Shown piece by piece: positions 9,927 through 18,813 of a stretch of 64,000 nucleotides of DNA. The notes beneath the pieces were generated by a model. The model had not been told where the DNA came from. It ran no database searches and saw only the letters and a program-made list of their open reading frames with translations. The DNA lies in assembly GCF_002834385.1 (NCBI RefSeq), contig NZ_PITQ01000001.1, positions 806,001-870,000 of the forward strand, in the 5' to 3' direction. Positions within the stretch are counted from its first letter, which is position 1; each line of letters begins with the position of its first letter. The position numbers were made by a program, and so were the translations under genes. This DNA is from Rahnella sp. AA (GTDB lineage Bacteria > Pseudomonadota > Gammaproteobacteria > Enterobacterales > Enterobacteriaceae).

Positions 9927-9980
9927 TATTATTGCTAAGCCCAATGTGACACATAACATACATCTGGCTTAGCAATAATA
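9927..9980. repeat. 15-bp perfect inverted repeat in the thiI leader
   Basis: TATTATTGCTAAGCC (9927-9941) and GGCTTAGCAATAATA (9966-9980) are exact reverse complements separated by 24 bases. A small imperfect palindrome, GGATC-CTA-GATCC, follows at 9981-9993. As RNA it would form a long stem near the 5' end of the thiI transcript. As DNA it could be an operator. It does not carry thiamine riboswitch motifs. Confidence 0.9.
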
Positions 9981-10044
9981 GGATCCTAGATCCTTATTCA
10001 GCGACTTACTACCCCGTTTTTTCACCCGCTAACAAAAGACTGCC

Positions 10045-11493
10045 ATGAAGTTTATCATTAAATTGTTCCCTGAAATCACCATCAAGAGCCAATCTGTGCG
10101 TTTGCGCTTCATTAAGATCCTCTCAAGCAGCATTCGCAACGTGGTGCGACCGCATGATGAGACGCTGGCAGTAGTCCGCCATTGGGATCATATCGAAGTT
10201 CGCAGCAAAGACGAAAGCAAACACGACCTGATTCAGGAATTACTCTGCCGTATTCCGGGTATCCGTTATGTCGAGGAAGTGGAAGACCGTCCTTACACGG
10301 ATCTTCACGATATTTTCGAACAAACGCTGGAAGCGTATCGTGCTGAAGTAGAAGGTAAAACGTTCTGCGTGCGCGTTAAGCGTCGCGGTAAACATGATTT
10401 TTCTTCGACTGAAGCAGAACGTTACATCGGTGGCGGCCTGAACCAGCACATCGAATCTGCGAAGGTCAGTCTGACCGCGCCACAGGTGACGGTGAAACTG
10501 GAAATCAACGACGACAAACTGGTTCTGGTGAAAAGCCGTCTCGAAGGTCAGGGCGGTTATCCGATCGGCACGCAGGAAGACGTGATGTCGCTGATTTCCG
10601 GTGGTTTCGACTCCGGCGTATCCAGTTATATGCTGATGCGTCGCGGCTGTCGTGTGCATTATTGCTTCTTCAATCTGGGCGGCGCGGCGCATGAAATTGG
10701 CGTGAAACAGGTGGCACATTATCTGTGGAACCGTTTTGGCAGCTCACACCGCGTGCGTTTCATCTCTGTCGATTTCGAACCGGTCGTCGGTGAGATCCTC
10801 GAGAAAGTGGAAGACGGCCAGATGGGCGTGGTGCTCAAACGTATGATGGTGCGCGCCGCTTCTTCTATTGCTGAACGTTATGGCGTACAGGCGCTGGTGA
10901 CCGGCGAAGCGCTGGGCCAGGTGTCCAGCCAGACGCTGACCAACTTACGCCTGATCGACAACGTGTCTGACACGCTGATCCTGCGTCCGCTGATTTCTCA
11001 CGATAAAGAGCACATCATCAAGATTGCCCGTGAAATTGGTACGGAAGATTTCGCGAAAACTATGCCGGAATATTGCGGTGTGATTTCCAAAAGCCCGACC
11101 GTGAAAGCCGTAAAAGCGAAAATCGAAGCCGAAGAAGCGATGTTCGATTTCAGCGTGCTGGATAAAGTGGTCAGCGAAGCGCGAAATGTCGATATCCGCG
11201 AAATTGCAGCGCAAGCCGCAGAAGTCGTGCCGGAAGTTGAAACGGTCGCTGAATTTACGTCAACCGATATCGTGCTGGATGTCCGTGCGCCGGATGAAGT
11301 CGATGCGCAGCCGCTGACACTGGAAAACGTTGAGGTTAAACCTCTGGCGTTCTACAAACTGGCGACCCAGTTTGGCGATCTCGACCAGACTAAAACTTAT
11401 CTGTTGTATTGCGACCGTGGCGTAATGAGCCGTTTGCAGGCTCTGTATCTGAAAGAGCAGGGCTTTAACAACGTCAAAGTCTACAGACCTTAA
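10045..11493 (+). CDS. thiI: tRNA 4-thiouridine synthetase / thiazole sulfur carrier ThiI
   Basis: ThiI adenylates U8 of tRNA and transfers sulfur to it to make 4-thiouridine. It also supplies sulfur for the thiazole of thiamine. The 482 residues match E. coli exactly in length: an N-terminal ferredoxin-like/THUMP region (about 1-165), the PP-loop SGGFDSG (about 181-187), a disulfide-forming Cys in MPEYCGVIS (near 344), and a rhodanese domain with the active Cys456 in LLYCDRGV. The leader contains a striking inverted repeat. Confidence 0.98.
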   Translation: MKFIIKLFPEITIKSQSVRLRFIKILSSSIRNVVRPHDETLAVVRHWDHIEVRSKDESKHDLIQELLCRIPGIRYVEEVEDRPYTDLHDIFEQTLEAYRAEVEGKTFCVRVKRRGKHDFSSTEAERYIGGGLNQHIESAKVSLTAPQVTVKLEINDDKLVLVKSRLEGQGGYPIGTQEDVMSLISGGFDSGVSSYMLMRRGCRVHYCFFNLGGAAHEIGVKQVAHYLWNRFGSSHRVRFISVDFEPVVGEILEKVEDGQMGVVLKRMMVRAASSIAERYGVQALVTGEALGQVSSQTLTNLRLIDNVSDTLILRPLISHDKEHIIKIAREIGTEDFAKTMPEYCGVISKSPTVKAVKAKIEAEEAMFDFSVLDKVVSEARNVDIREIAAQAAEVVPEVETVAEFTSTDIVLDVRAPDEVDAQPLTLENVEVKPLAFYKLATQFGDLDQTKTYLLYCDRGVMSRLQALYLKEQGFNNVKVYRP

Positions 11494-11509
11494 CGCGTGT
11501 TCCTGATGT

Positions 11510-11542
11510 AAAAAAAGGGTTCAGCTATGCTGAGCCCCTTTT
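11510..11542. terminator. Bidirectional terminator between thiI and yajL
   Basis: GGGTTCAGC (11517-11525) pairs with GCTGAGCCC (11529-11537), allowing one G-U pair. A-rich sequence lies on the left and CTTTT on the right. It serves the convergent thiI and yajL genes. Confidence 0.82.
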
Positions 11543-11559
11543 GCTTTGCGGCATCCTGA

Positions 11560-12168
11560 TTAGGATTCGCGTGCACCTTCATCGGTGTAGTTGTAAATAC
11601 CCGGCGCGAGGACAAGCTGTGCGGCAATTTCTGCTGCTTTGGTTTTGCCCAGAAGCAGGTCAATAATTTTAAGTGCAAACTCCATGGACGTTCCCGGTCC
11701 CTGGCTGGTGAGCAGGTTTACGCGCGGATCGAAAATCACCCGGCGATCGGACCATTTGTTCGGATCGATTTTGTCTTTCAGCCCCGGAAAGCCGGTCATG
11801 TTGCCGACGGGGAATAAATCGTGGTATTCCAGCACCAGCGCGGGTGCGGCGCAGATCGCCGCCACGATTTTACCGCTGACGTGCATCTGACGGACTTTCT
11901 CCACCAGCAACGGGCTTTCACTAAAACAGGTCGCGCCGCCAAGGCCACCGGGCAAAACAACGACGTCGTGGTCGTCATCGGCGACATCCACCAGCGCGGC
12001 GTCTGCCAGAATACGCACACCGCGTGAACAGCGGATTTCCAGATTGCCATCCCCCGCAACGCTGGCGGTCGTGACCTGGATACCGGCGCGAACCAGTAAA
12101 TCAATCACGGTGACGGCTTCAATTTCCTCGCTACCAGGTGCCAGGCAGACCAGAACCGATGCGCTCAT
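11560..12168 (-). CDS. yajL: DJ-1/PfpI family protein deglycase/chaperone YajL
   Basis: YajL is the bacterial homologue of human DJ-1 and protects proteins against oxidative and carbonyl damage. The 202-residue protein has the nucleophile-elbow Cys106 (VAAICAAPA) and early Glu residues (GSEEIEA). I chose the ATG at 12168 because [15 protein letters not shown] matches the family start. Upstream in-frame codons lie within panE. It overlaps the panE end by 38 bp, as in E. coli, which implies coupled expression. Confidence 0.95.
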   Translation of the reverse strand: MSASVLVCLAPGSEEIEAVTVIDLLVRAGIQVTTASVAGDGNLEIRCSRGVRILADAALVDVADDDHDVVVLPGGLGGATCFSESPLLVEKVRQMHVSGKIVAAICAAPALVLEYHDLFPVGNMTGFPGLKDKIDPNKWSDRRVIFDPRVNLLTSQGPGTSMEFALKIIDLLLGKTKAAEIAAQLVLAPGIYNYTDEGARES

Positions 12169-13042
12169 AGTCGTTTTCCTTTCTTTTAATTTGTTCAAAT
12201 AATCGGGTGTTAACCGGTAAGTTGAGTCCGTATTTGCGTCCCCGACGCAGCAGGTAGCCGGTGATGTAATCAATTTCAGTGTGACGCTGATTGCGGATGT
12301 CCTGCAACATGGAAGAGTGATTGGCGGCGGTAGAATCAATCACCTGATAAACAAAGCTCAGCAGCGATTCGCTGTGAATTTCCACGCCTTCAATCGCCAT
12401 GACCTGCGCGACTTCCTGACAGATTTGTTCAATCTGGTCGGCATACGCCAGCAAATCTCCGTTGGTACAATCGTATATCGTCGTCAGCGGATTAATGACG
12501 CAATTGACGGCCAGCTTATTCCATAAAGACGATTTGATGTTGTCGTGCCACGCGACGTCTGGCAGTGCCTGATGGAGAATATCGGCCAGTGAACTGAGCG
12601 CCGCACCGCGTGGTGACACCGGCCCGATATGTGTCGCCCCCGTGGCTACGTGGAGTATTGCATTCCCCTCGTGACGTGCCGCATGGGTCGTCGCCCCTTG
12701 TAAAATCGCCAGCCGGTTAGGCGGCAATTCATCGACGGTTCCCATGCCGTTGTGCAGCAATAATATCGCGCAATTATCGTTAAGCATCGGCATCAGCGCG
12801 CTGACGGCCCCGGAAACCTGCCAGGCTTTCAGGGTCACGAGCAGTAATTCACTTTGCGCCAGATGCTCAGGATCGTTGGTGGGCAGGTTACGGTTAAAGG
12901 CGATGCCTTCGGGGGAAATCACGTTGACGGCACAAAATGGCTGCGGAATACGTATCCAGCCCTGAACGTCGTGGCCTTGCTGATAAAGTGCTGAAAGCCA
13001 AAGTTGCCCCAGCGCACCACAACCAAGAACTGTTATTTTCAT
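12131..13042 (-). CDS. panE: 2-dehydropantoate 2-reductase
   Basis: PanE reduces ketopantoate to pantoate with NADPH on the route to pantothenate and coenzyme A. The 303-residue protein has the dinucleotide-binding GCGALG (residues 7-12), a conserved HNGMG block near 97-101, and the catalytic Lys176 in WNKLAVNC. It is the upstream gene of the overlapping panE-yajL pair. Confidence 0.97.
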   Translation of the reverse strand: MKITVLGCGALGQLWLSALYQQGHDVQGWIRIPQPFCAVNVISPEGIAFNRNLPTNDPEHLAQSELLLVTLKAWQVSGAVSALMPMLNDNCAILLLHNGMGTVDELPPNRLAILQGATTHAARHEGNAILHVATGATHIGPVSPRGAALSSLADILHQALPDVAWHDNIKSSLWNKLAVNCVINPLTTIYDCTNGDLLAYADQIEQICQEVAQVMAIEGVEIHSESLLSFVYQVIDSTAANHSSMLQDIRNQRHTEIDYITGYLLRRGRKYGLNLPVNTRLFEQIKRKENDYERIGSGLPGTW

Positions 13043-13207
13043 TGTGCCTCCCGGGGAATGCGGCGAAAACCGCCGTTAAAGCCGGTTGTAGAAAGAATAT
13101 TCTGCTGTCCGGTTATCTTATTAGTATAGACATTTGTGCTGCACATCACATTTTCACCTGCACTTTTTGACCATCGTGACATTGTGTGGCTGGTTTTTTG
13201 TTGCCGT

Positions 13208-13236
13208 TTGGCATCGACGGTTGAAGGCGGTATTAT
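13208..13236 (+). promoter_or_regulatory. Putative sigma-70 promoter of yajQ
   Basis: TTGGCA (13208-13213), a 17-base spacer and TATTAT (13231-13236) form a good sigma-70 promoter, with a start predicted near 13243, about 60 nt before the yajQ ATG. Confidence 0.6.
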
Positions 13237-13302
13237 GCACGCCATCATCGACATTATGCTCGCCATAAAACGTGCAATACAAAACTACAGGGAGAAGCGA
13301 TT

Positions 13303-13794
13303 ATGCCGTCTTTTGACATTGTTTCCGAAATCGACATGCAGGAAGTGCGCAATGCCGTGGAAAATGCCAGCCGTGAACTGCAAACCCGCTGGGATTTCCG
13401 TAACATTCCTGCCAGCTTCGATCTCAACGAAAAGAACGAGAGCGTTAAAGTCGCCAGCGAATCTGATTTTCAGGTGAATCAGCTGGTGGATATTTTGCGT
13501 GAAAAGCTGGCCAAGCGTGGCATTGAAGGCGGCGCACTGGAAATTCCTGAGCAGATGGAGCACAGCGGCAAAACCTACAGCCTCGAAGCCAAACTGCATT
13601 CCGGAATTGAATCGGCGCTGGCGAAGAAAATCGTCAAGCTGATCAAAGACAGTAAGATTAAAGTGCAGGCGCAGGTTCAGGGTGATGAAGTGCGTGTCAC
13701 CGGTAAAGCCCGCGATGACTTGCAGGCCGTCATGGCGCTGATCCGCAACGGGGATTTAGGCCAGCCGTTCCAGTTCAAAAACTTTCGCGACTGA
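13303..13794 (+). CDS. yajQ: YajQ family nucleotide-binding protein
   Basis: The 163-residue protein matches the YajQ family (two ferredoxin-like domains) that binds nucleotides. In Xanthomonas a homologue senses cyclic di-GMP, but the role in enterobacteria is not settled. The N terminus [18 protein letters not shown] and the block ETRWDFRN-like [14 protein letters not shown] are family signatures. A GGAGAAG ribosome site precedes the ATG. The stop codon coincides with the edge of an ERIC repeat, and a terminator follows the repeat. Confidence 0.95.
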   Translation: MPSFDIVSEIDMQEVRNAVENASRELQTRWDFRNIPASFDLNEKNESVKVASESDFQVNQLVDILREKLAKRGIEGGALEIPEQMEHSGKTYSLEAKLHSGIESALAKKIVKLIKDSKIKVQAQVQGDEVRVTGKARDDLQAVMALIRNGDLGQPFQFKNFRD

Positions 13795-13916
13795 TAGCCT
13801 TCGCACTTCGCGCTGTGGATGCGTTGGCTTCTCTCCGGGATCCGAATCACTTACCCGTGTAAGCTCATCGGATCCCTTCGGTTGCCGCCTTCCCACAACA
13901 CGAATTGCTTGGCTAT
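13794..13916 (+). repeat. ERIC element (copy 1)
   Basis: This stretch of about 123 bp has the shape of the enterobacterial repetitive intergenic consensus: an ACTTC...TGCGTTGGCT left arm, the central CACTTAC/GTAAGCTCAT hairpin, and a TTGCCGCCTTCC...CGAATT right end. Nested palindromes include GGGATCCGA (13837-13845) with TCGGATCCC (13868-13876), and CTTAC with GTAAG. Terminal ATAGCC (13794-13799) matches GGCTAT (13911-13916) inverted. It starts at the last base of the yajQ stop codon. Recognition is from memory of the ERIC consensus and from similarity to copy 2. Confidence 0.85.
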
Positions 13917-13927
13917 TCATTATTCAG

Positions 13928-13955
13928 ACAGGGACGCTTATTGCGTCCCTTTTTT
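13928..13955 (+). terminator. Terminator after yajQ
   Basis: GGGACGC (13931-13937) pairs with GCGTCCC (13943-13949) and is followed by six T. It lies beyond the ERIC element and ends 8 bp before the stop codon of the convergent oxidoreductase gene. Confidence 0.88.
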
Positions 13956-13962
13956 ACGGGCG

Positions 13963-15261
13963 CTATTTCTTCTGGCGCAGGCGTTTAACCAGTTCGAAGT
14001 CTTTGAAGTAAACCGGCCGGTCAGTTTGCATCGACAGGTTTCCGGCGATCCCTGTCAGGATCGACATGGCGCCAGCACGGTGATCGGCGGCGCGTTTTAA
14101 GGGGTCGTCTTTGCGTTCACCGAAGAGATCTTCCAGCATCGCATTATCGCCTCCGCCATGACCGCCTTCTCCAAGCTGGAACTGCGCCTGCCACGGTTTC
14201 GCAAACAACGGATAAACCGTGATTTCCGCTTTTTCAATACTGCCTTCGTTCTCCCGTTTACCGCCCGCATTCACGTAAGACATTTCGACAATTTTCATCT
14301 CGATACGGCCTTTCGTCCCGTTGAACACCACGTTCAGGCCTTCCCACGGCAGATAAGCGTTCAGGGAATAGGTGAGCTGCACTTTGTTCTGGTATTTCAC
14401 CAGTACCGACAGCGTGTCCTCAATACTGATGCCGTCGCTGAAAACGTTCTGATCGCGGAAATAGTTATCTTCGTGTTCGGCATTGAGATACAGCGCCTTG
14501 AGCTGCGGATTGTCCGCCATATGCAGAGCAAAAGGATCGTTTTGCGCCTGTTTGTAGCCGTGAGCACGCGGATAGAAATCTTTCACGCCGCGCTTCTCGG
14601 CGTTTTCCTTACCGTAAAAACGTAAATCCCCCTGCGCATAGACTTTCTCCGGCGTGCTGTTGAGCCAGAAATTCATCAGGTCAAAATGATGTGTGGATTT
14701 ATGCACCAGCAGGCCACCGGAATTGCGTTTCTCGCGGTGCCAGCGACGGAAGTAGTCGGCGCCGTGTTCAGTATTGAGCAGCCATTCGAAATGCACGGAA
14801 AGCACTTCGCCAATGGTTTCCTGCTGGAGCAGTTCGCGGATTTTGCTGTGATGCGGCGCGTAGCGGTAATTGAACGCGACGCGAACCTGATAACCCGTGG
14901 CGTCGACGGCGTCGAGAATGCGCAGCGCCCGGTTTTCATCAATGGTCATCGGTTTTTCGGTTATGACGTCACAACCGGCGTGCAGGGCGCGCACGATATA
15001 GTCGTCATGCGTGCGATCCATGCTGGTGACAATGACAATATCCGGTTTAGTTTCGTCGAGCATCGTATTGAAATCAGACGCTTTCCAGGTGGAGACCCGG
15101 GCAATACCGCTTTGCTCCAGTTGCTGATTCGCATAATCCATTCGCGTCTGGTTGGTGTCGCAGAAAGCGACAAATTTCGCATTGTGGCGATATTTACCGG
15201 TAATCGCTTCAATGTATAAACCTGAACGCCCGCCAGTACCGACTAAAGCATACGTTTTCAT
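13963..15261 (-). CDS. Gfo/Idh/MocA family oxidoreductase
   Basis: This is a 432-residue NAD(P)-dependent sugar or polyol dehydrogenase-like protein. The N-terminal Rossmann fold has VGTGGRSG (about residues 6-13) and the conserved EKPMT block near 96-100. The C-terminal domain is extended by a long insertion (about 190-300) compared with typical 340-residue members, and contains VHKSTHHFD. The substrate cannot be deduced. I chose the ATG at 15261 because GAGG lies upstream and MKTYALVG is the natural Rossmann start. It is not part of the E. coli yajQ-yajR junction, so it is accessory, probably acquired or lost by lineage. Confidence 0.85.
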   Translation of the reverse strand: MKTYALVGTGGRSGLYIEAITGKYRHNAKFVAFCDTNQTRMDYANQQLEQSGIARVSTWKASDFNTMLDETKPDIVIVTSMDRTHDDYIVRALHAGCDVITEKPMTIDENRALRILDAVDATGYQVRVAFNYRYAPHHSKIRELLQQETIGEVLSVHFEWLLNTEHGADYFRRWHREKRNSGGLLVHKSTHHFDLMNFWLNSTPEKVYAQGDLRFYGKENAEKRGVKDFYPRAHGYKQAQNDPFALHMADNPQLKALYLNAEHEDNYFRDQNVFSDGISIEDTLSVLVKYQNKVQLTYSLNAYLPWEGLNVVFNGTKGRIEMKIVEMSYVNAGGKRENEGSIEKAEITVYPLFAKPWQAQFQLGEGGHGGGDNAMLEDLFGERKDDPLKRAADHRAGAMSILTGIAGNLSMQTDRPVYFKDFELVKRLRQKK

Positions 15262-15382
15262 AGGATCCTCAAAAGGCCGTAAGGCCGTCATCACTGACAA
15301 AATTTTTGTTAAGGAATTCCTGAGGATAACGATTGGGGAAATTTTTTAAGTGAGGGGTATCACAGCGGCGGGTATAAAAATG

Positions 15383-15415
15383 AAAAGGTGTGCCATTTTC
15401 ATAAGCACACCTTTT
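15383..15415 (-). terminator. Terminator downstream of yajR
   Basis: AAAAGGTGTGC (15383-15393) pairs with GCACACCTTTT (15405-15415). A/T-rich runs on both sides make it bidirectional, but yajR on the minus strand is the gene it serves. Confidence 0.85.
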
Positions 15416-15426
15416 TGTCACTCAAA

Positions 15427-16791
15427 TCAGGCAAGACTGACCAGTTGTTCGAGCGCCTTACGGTTGGTTTGCTTGGTATCGACTTTCACGTAAGCGCTGA
15501 ATTCTTCCGGAACCACCACGGCTTCTGCCACGCCCGGCTGAGCCAGAATGCGTGCCTGAAGGGCGGAGTCTTTCACGGCCAGTTCAGACAGCGTAATACG
15601 CAGGCTGCTGACATACGGCGGCTCGGTCATTGTGGCGCTCACGAACAGCCAGACAACGGCAATCGCTGCGCACACCAGGAAAACCGCACCGGCACCGGCG
15701 TGACCGAAAACATATCCGCCCAGACTCCCGCCGATCGCCACACCGATAAACTGGCTGGTGGAATACAGGCCCATCGCGGTGCCTTTGTATCCTGCCGGAG
15801 ATTCTTTGCTGATAAGCGACGGCAGAATGGCTTCCATCACGTTAAACGCCAGGAAGAACAGCTGGATACCGGCAATCACAGCCCACAAATGCAGACCGGC
15901 GGCCCACAGCACAATTTCAGCCAGCAACAGCACGACCACGCAACCCATGAAAACCTGCTTCATGTGGCGCTTTTTCTCGGCGTAGATAATGACCGGAATG
16001 ACGGCCACGAAAGACGTCAGCATAGTGATCAGGTAAACGCGCCAGTGTTCGCTTGGCGGGAAACCTGCGTGTTCCATCACTTGCGGTAACACCACAAAAC
16101 TCGACATCAGCAGGATATGGAGACACAGAATGCCGAAATTGAGCTTCAGTAGTTTGGCGTTGCCCAGCACCTTGCCGAAGCTGCCTTTCACCATACTCGA
16201 TTCACGGTTCAGAATATGCGTGGCAGGGGAGGGGACTACGGCAAGCGTAATGATAATGCCCAGAATGGTGAGGACGGCAATCGCCCAGAACAGCGCGTGT
16301 AAGCCCCACGCATGGGTAATGATCGGGCCAAGAACCATTGCGATCGCAAAGGTAATCCCGAAGCTGATGCCGATAAACGCCATCGCCTTGGTGCGGTTTT
16401 GCTCGCGGGTCAGGTCAGAAAGCAAAGCCATCACTGCGGCGGCAATCGCGCCGGAGCCCTGCAGGGCACGGCCAATGATCACGCCCCAGATAGATTCGGT
16501 GGAGGCCGCAACGATGCTGCCAATACAGAAGATGACCAGACCGAAGACGATCAACGGTTTGCGGCCGACGCGGTCAGAAAGCAGTCCAAATGGGATCTGG
16601 AAGACAGCCTGAGCCAGCCCATAAATACCGATGGCGATACCGATCAGTGTTTCGCTGGCGCCGGAGAGCTTCATACCGTAAGTGGTAAGCACCGGCAGAA
16701 CCATGAACATGCCAAGCATGCGCAATGAAAATACTGTCCCTAGCCCCCATGTAGCCCGACTTTCCTGCGGGGTCATCTGGTTATCGTTCAC
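15427..16791 (-). CDS. yajR: Major facilitator transporter YajR
   Basis: This 454-residue MFS protein has about 12 membrane helices, the loop motif DRVGRKP (about residues 74-80), and a soluble C-terminal domain of about 65 residues (from about 388) that corresponds to the ferredoxin-like YAM domain described for E. coli YajR. It probably exports small molecules by proton antiport. The substrate is unknown. It is transcribed in the same direction as cyo but is separated from it by a terminator. Confidence 0.93.
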   Translation of the reverse strand: MNDNQMTPQESRATWGLGTVFSLRMLGMFMVLPVLTTYGMKLSGASETLIGIAIGIYGLAQAVFQIPFGLLSDRVGRKPLIVFGLVIFCIGSIVAASTESIWGVIIGRALQGSGAIAAAVMALLSDLTREQNRTKAMAFIGISFGITFAIAMVLGPIITHAWGLHALFWAIAVLTILGIIITLAVVPSPATHILNRESSMVKGSFGKVLGNAKLLKLNFGILCLHILLMSSFVVLPQVMEHAGFPPSEHWRVYLITMLTSFVAVIPVIIYAEKKRHMKQVFMGCVVVLLLAEIVLWAAGLHLWAVIAGIQLFFLAFNVMEAILPSLISKESPAGYKGTAMGLYSTSQFIGVAIGGSLGGYVFGHAGAGAVFLVCAAIAVVWLFVSATMTEPPYVSSLRITLSELAVKDSALQARILAQPGVAEAVVVPEEFSAYVKVDTKQTNRKALEQLVSLA

Positions 16792-16900
16792 ATTACTACC
16801 TCAAAATAACAATCCGACATTTTAGTGATTTAGTCAGGTCGGGTAAAACGATGGATCTTTAGCAGATATTACGGGATTCACGTGTCTTGCTGAGGAAAAG

Positions 16901-16928
16901 AAAAGGCCAGTATCGCTACTGGCCTTTT
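16901..16928 (-). terminator. Terminator of the cyo operon
   Basis: AAAAGGCCAGTA (16901-16912) and TACTGGCCTTTT (16917-16928) make a 12-bp perfect stem with a TCGC loop downstream of cyoE. On the minus strand it is followed by a T-rich run. Confidence 0.88.
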
Positions 16929-16963
16929 GCAATGATTTCAGCGTGTTAGGATAACAACAGACA

Positions 16964-17851
16964 TTACCAAACGTAGGTCAGCAATGACGCCGGTGCAGAA
17001 TTAAAATCCACTGACATCATGAAGCTAAGTGACATGATCGTGATGATAGAGAAACCAAACAGCTTTCTCGCCCAAAGCACGTCATTTTCCGTTTTGTAAC
17101 CCCTGAGTGCCATGCCCAGCCACCAGATACTGACTGCCGCGGCAACGATCAGGTATTTATACCCTGCGTAACCGCTCAGCGTCAGCATCAGTGTTGCAAT
17201 CATAAACGCCAGAATGTAGACGGTAATATGATGCTTGGCGACAGAGATGCCTTTCACCACCGGCAGAACCGGGATGCCTGCTGCCTGATAATCTTTAAAG
17301 CGGAAGATGGCAATCGCGTACGAATGCGGCATCTGCCACAGGCTGAAAATCAGAAGCAGGATCGCTGCACCGGTGTCAAACTGGCCGGAAACGGCACAGT
17401 AACCAATCACCGGTGGCGCTGCGCCAGACAAGCTGCCGATCAGCGTGCCGTATACCGAGTTGCGCTTCATGTACAGGCTGTAAACGCCGACATAAATCAC
17501 AAAGCCCATAACCGCCAGCCACATTGCCAGCGGATTGGCTCCGATATACAACAACGCAAAGCCCGCAATACCCAGAATGGTCGCGTAAACCAGGGTTGTT
17601 TTCGGCGGAATAAGCCCTTTCACCAGGACCCGGTTCTTCGTTCTTTCCATGATCCGGTCGATGTCGCGGTCGATGAAGTTGTTAAATACACAACCTGATG
17701 CGACAACCAGCGAAACACCCACCAGCGTGGCGAGAAAGAGTGGGAAGTCGATGCTGCCTTTAGCAGCAAGGAGGAATCCCCCGATGACAGAAATTAAGTT
17801 GCCGAAAATAATTCCTGGTTTCGTTACTTGCAGGTATTGCTTAATCATCAC
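16964..17851 (-). CDS. cyoE: Protoheme IX farnesyltransferase (heme O synthase)
   Basis: CyoE adds a farnesyl group to heme b to make heme O, the high-spin heme of cytochrome bo3. The 295-residue UbiA-family membrane protein has about nine helices and the two Asp motifs [10 protein letters not shown] (about 57-66) and a later KDYQAAGIP region. The farnesyl diphosphate comes from IspA, encoded in this same window. It is the last gene of the operon, 15 bp after cyoD. Confidence 0.97.
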   Translation of the reverse strand: MMIKQYLQVTKPGIIFGNLISVIGGFLLAAKGSIDFPLFLATLVGVSLVVASGCVFNNFIDRDIDRIMERTKNRVLVKGLIPPKTTLVYATILGIAGFALLYIGANPLAMWLAVMGFVIYVGVYSLYMKRNSVYGTLIGSLSGAAPPVIGYCAVSGQFDTGAAILLLIFSLWQMPHSYAIAIFRFKDYQAAGIPVLPVVKGISVAKHHITVYILAFMIATLMLTLSGYAGYKYLIVAAAVSIWWLGMALRGYKTENDVLWARKLFGFSIITIMSLSFMMSVDFNSAPASLLTYVW

Positions 17852-17866
17852 GTGCAGCTCGGCTCT

Positions 17867-18199
17867 TTAACTGACCATCATATTGAGGTTGAGGTTATAC
17901 ATAATCCACAATGAGCCCACAACGACGATAAAGATAATCACAGCGGTGAACAGAAGTGCCACCAGGTTCCAGCGCTCTTCCGACGACGTATTCATGTGCA
18001 GGAAGAACACCAGATGGACAACGATCTGGATGATTGCAGAAGCAACCACCGTACCCAGAATCAGTGAATGTGATGCTGTGTCAGTCATGACCATAGCAAA
18101 CGGGATCACCGTCAGGATAACCGACAGGATGAAGCCAATTGCATATGACTTCAGGCTGCCGTGGCTTGCACCACCATGGGAAGTAGCAGAATGACTCAT
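17867..18199 (-). CDS. cyoD: Cytochrome o ubiquinol oxidase subunit IV
   Basis: This 110-residue protein has three membrane helices and a His/Ser-rich N terminus ([10 protein letters not shown]). It is the small subunit that helps assemble the CuB site in subunit I. I chose the ATG at 18199 because it overlaps the cyoC stop by one base (TAATG) and gives the family length. A longer in-frame start lies inside cyoC and is not needed. Confidence 0.96.
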   Translation of the reverse strand: MSHSATSHGGASHGSLKSYAIGFILSVILTVIPFAMVMTDTASHSLILGTVVASAIIQIVVHLVFFLHMNTSSEERWNLVALLFTAVIIFIVVVGSLWIMYNLNLNMMVS

Positions 18200-18813
18200 T
18201 ACATCGCTCCCATCAGATAAACAACGGTAAACACGCAGATCCACACCACGTCCAGGAAGTGCCAGAACAGACTCAGGCACATAAGACGGGTTTTGTTCAC
18301 TTCAGTCAGGCCGCGACGTGAAACCTGAACCATCATGGTCAGGATCCAAATCAGACCGCAGGTCACGTGCAGACCGTGGGTAGCGACCAGGGCAAAGAAG
18401 CCAGACAGGAAACCACTGCGCTGCGGGCCATAGCCTTCAGCAATCAGGTGATGGAATTCATAGAGTTCCATCCCGATGAAGCCTAAACCGAACAGGAAAG
18501 TCAGGAACAACCAGCCGTTAACGCCGGCTTTGTTACCCTTATTCATGGCCAGCATTGCAAAGCCGTAAGTGATACTACTGAACAGCAGGCAGAAGGTTTC
18601 TACCAGCACGAACGGCAGTTCAAAAATGTCTTTACCAGAGGGACCGCCAGCAGTCCCGTTTACCAGTACTGCATACGTCGCGAACAGGCTCGCAAACAGG
18701 ATGCAGTCACTCATCAGGTAGATCCAGAAGCCGAAGACTTTGGTTGCACCTGCGTCGTGGTGCCCATGCTCAGCATGGGCCTCATCGTGGTGAGTCAGAG
18801 TATCAGTTGCCAT
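18199..18813 (-). CDS. cyoC: Cytochrome o ubiquinol oxidase subunit III
   Basis: This 204-residue subunit has five membrane helices and a His-rich N terminus ([13 protein letters not shown]). It belongs to the heme-copper oxidase subunit III family and contributes to the stability of the complex. The start overlaps the end of cyoB by 11 bp and the stop overlaps the cyoD start, so translation of cyoBCD is probably coupled. Confidence 0.97.
   Translation of the reverse strand: MATDTLTHHDEAHAEHGHHDAGATKVFGFWIYLMSDCILFASLFATYAVLVNGTAGGPSGKDIFELPFVLVETFCLLFSSITYGFAMLAMNKGNKAGVNGWLFLTFLFGLGFIGMELYEFHHLIAEGYGPQRSGFLSGFFALVATHGLHVTCGLIWILTMMVQVSRRGLTEVNKTRLMCLSLFWHFLDVVWICVFTVVYLMGAM

Noticed and set aside
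9915-10044. TPP riboswitch in the thiI leader
   Set aside because: The leader lacks the CTGAGA and other conserved thi-box blocks. The inverted repeat is a simple stem instead.
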